5,422 nucleotides of DNA from an uncultured Kineosporia sp. Lineage in GTDB: Bacteria; Actinomycetota; Actinomycetes; Actinomycetales; Kineosporiaceae. Under the pieces are notes generated by a model that was given only the letters and a program-made list of their open reading frames with translations, was not told the DNA's origin and made no database searches. Positions 5,354 through 5,422 of the stretch are shown here, in pieces; the first letter of the stretch is position 1, and each line of letters starts with the position of its first letter. The stretch covers positions 1 to 5,422 of the forward strand of contig CALMAR010000277.1 of assembly GCA_937859855.1 (NCBI GenBank), in the 5' to 3' direction. Position numbers and translations under genes: made by a program.

Positions 5354-5365
5354 GGGGGGGGGGGG
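5354..5365 (+). repeat. Run of 12 G
   Basis: A homopolymer of 12 G, 28 bp after the stop of the binding protein. With the preceding GGGTT (5349-5353) it satisfies a G-quadruplex pattern of four G3 runs. Such runs slip during replication and are error-prone in sequencing, so the true length is uncertain. It lies outside any confident coding sequence. Confidence 0.85.
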
Positions 5366-5374
5366 TTAGACCGG

Positions 5375-5391
5375 GCCACCCAGGCGGTGGC
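5375..5391 (+). terminator. GC hairpin after the sugar-binding protein gene
   Basis: GCCACC (5375-5380) pairs perfectly with GGTGGC (5386-5391) around a 5-nt loop, and no U-tract follows. In transporter operons a stem-loop after the binding-protein gene often protects its mRNA or reduces read-through so that binding protein exceeds permease. That role is inferred here; full termination is not supported. Confidence 0.35.
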
Positions 5392-5422
5392 GGCAACGCA
5401 CGGGCACGACGATCCAGAGGCG
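5387..5422 (+). CDS. Possible 5' end of the next gene (permease?), partial
   Basis: GTG at 5387 opens a frame that runs to the window edge and would read MAATHGHDDPEA. A hydrophilic start of this kind is common for the first permease gene after a sugar-binding protein, but twelve codons are too few to recognise anything. There is no clear ribosome site, and the GTG sits in the stem of the hairpin at 5375-5391, so the real start may be farther downstream. Confidence 0.2.
   Translation, partial: MAATHGHDDPEA

Noticed and set aside
4150..5379. A 409-residue open frame on the minus strand opposite the sugar-binding protein gene
   Set aside because: It is antisense to a confidently identified lipoprotein gene, is very rich in Arg, Val and Leu, and shows no domain I recognise. 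Long antisense frames are expected in high-GC DNA.

Overview
The window looks like a high-GC Gram-positive (actinobacterial) chromosome segment. The coding regions strongly prefer G or C at third codon positions, GTG starts and overlapping GTGA stop/start junctions are common, and the gene content is typical of the group. All supported genes lie on the + strand.

Region 1 (about 2-2143) is a 'conservon' (cvn) operon: the C-terminal tail of a sensor histidine kinase (cvnA-like, truncated by the window edge), a Roadblock/LC7 protein (cvnB-like), a DUF742 winged-helix protein (cvnC-like) and a small Ras-like GTPase (cvnD-like). The last three genes overlap (GTGA, then 20 bp), so translation is probably coupled. 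In characterised Streptomyces conservons these four proteins form a membrane-associated complex likened to eukaryotic G-protein signalling. That role is family knowledge; only the genes are visible here. A possible 31-codon ORF overlaps both neighbours between cvnA and cvnB.

Region 2 (2144-2728) holds a small two-helix membrane protein with a bacterial PH-like domain. It has no Shine-Dalgarno, but a TANNNT -10 box lies 7 nt before its GTG, which suggests a leaderless transcript.

Region 3 (2729-5422) is a sugar-uptake module: a LacI-family repressor followed by a lipoprotein substrate-binding protein of a carbohydrate ABC transporter (family 1 type, resembling the trehalose/maltose group). 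The 142-bp gap between them is the most information-rich non-coding stretch in the window. It carries a consensus TTGACA -35, a TAACTT -10, a CRP/GlxR-like inverted repeat over the -35, and an 18-bp inverted repeat with a central CG, as expected for a LacI-family operator, just downstream of the predicted start of transcription. The simplest model is local repression by the LacI protein, relieved by a sugar-derived ligand, with possible global control by a CRP-type regulator. Downstream of the binding protein lie a 12-G run, a GC hairpin and possibly the first codons of the permease gene before the window ends.

No RNA genes, mobile elements, CRISPR arrays or attachment sites were seen. Nothing here is clearly a previously undescribed system. 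The regulatory architecture and the overlapping mini-ORF are the best leads.
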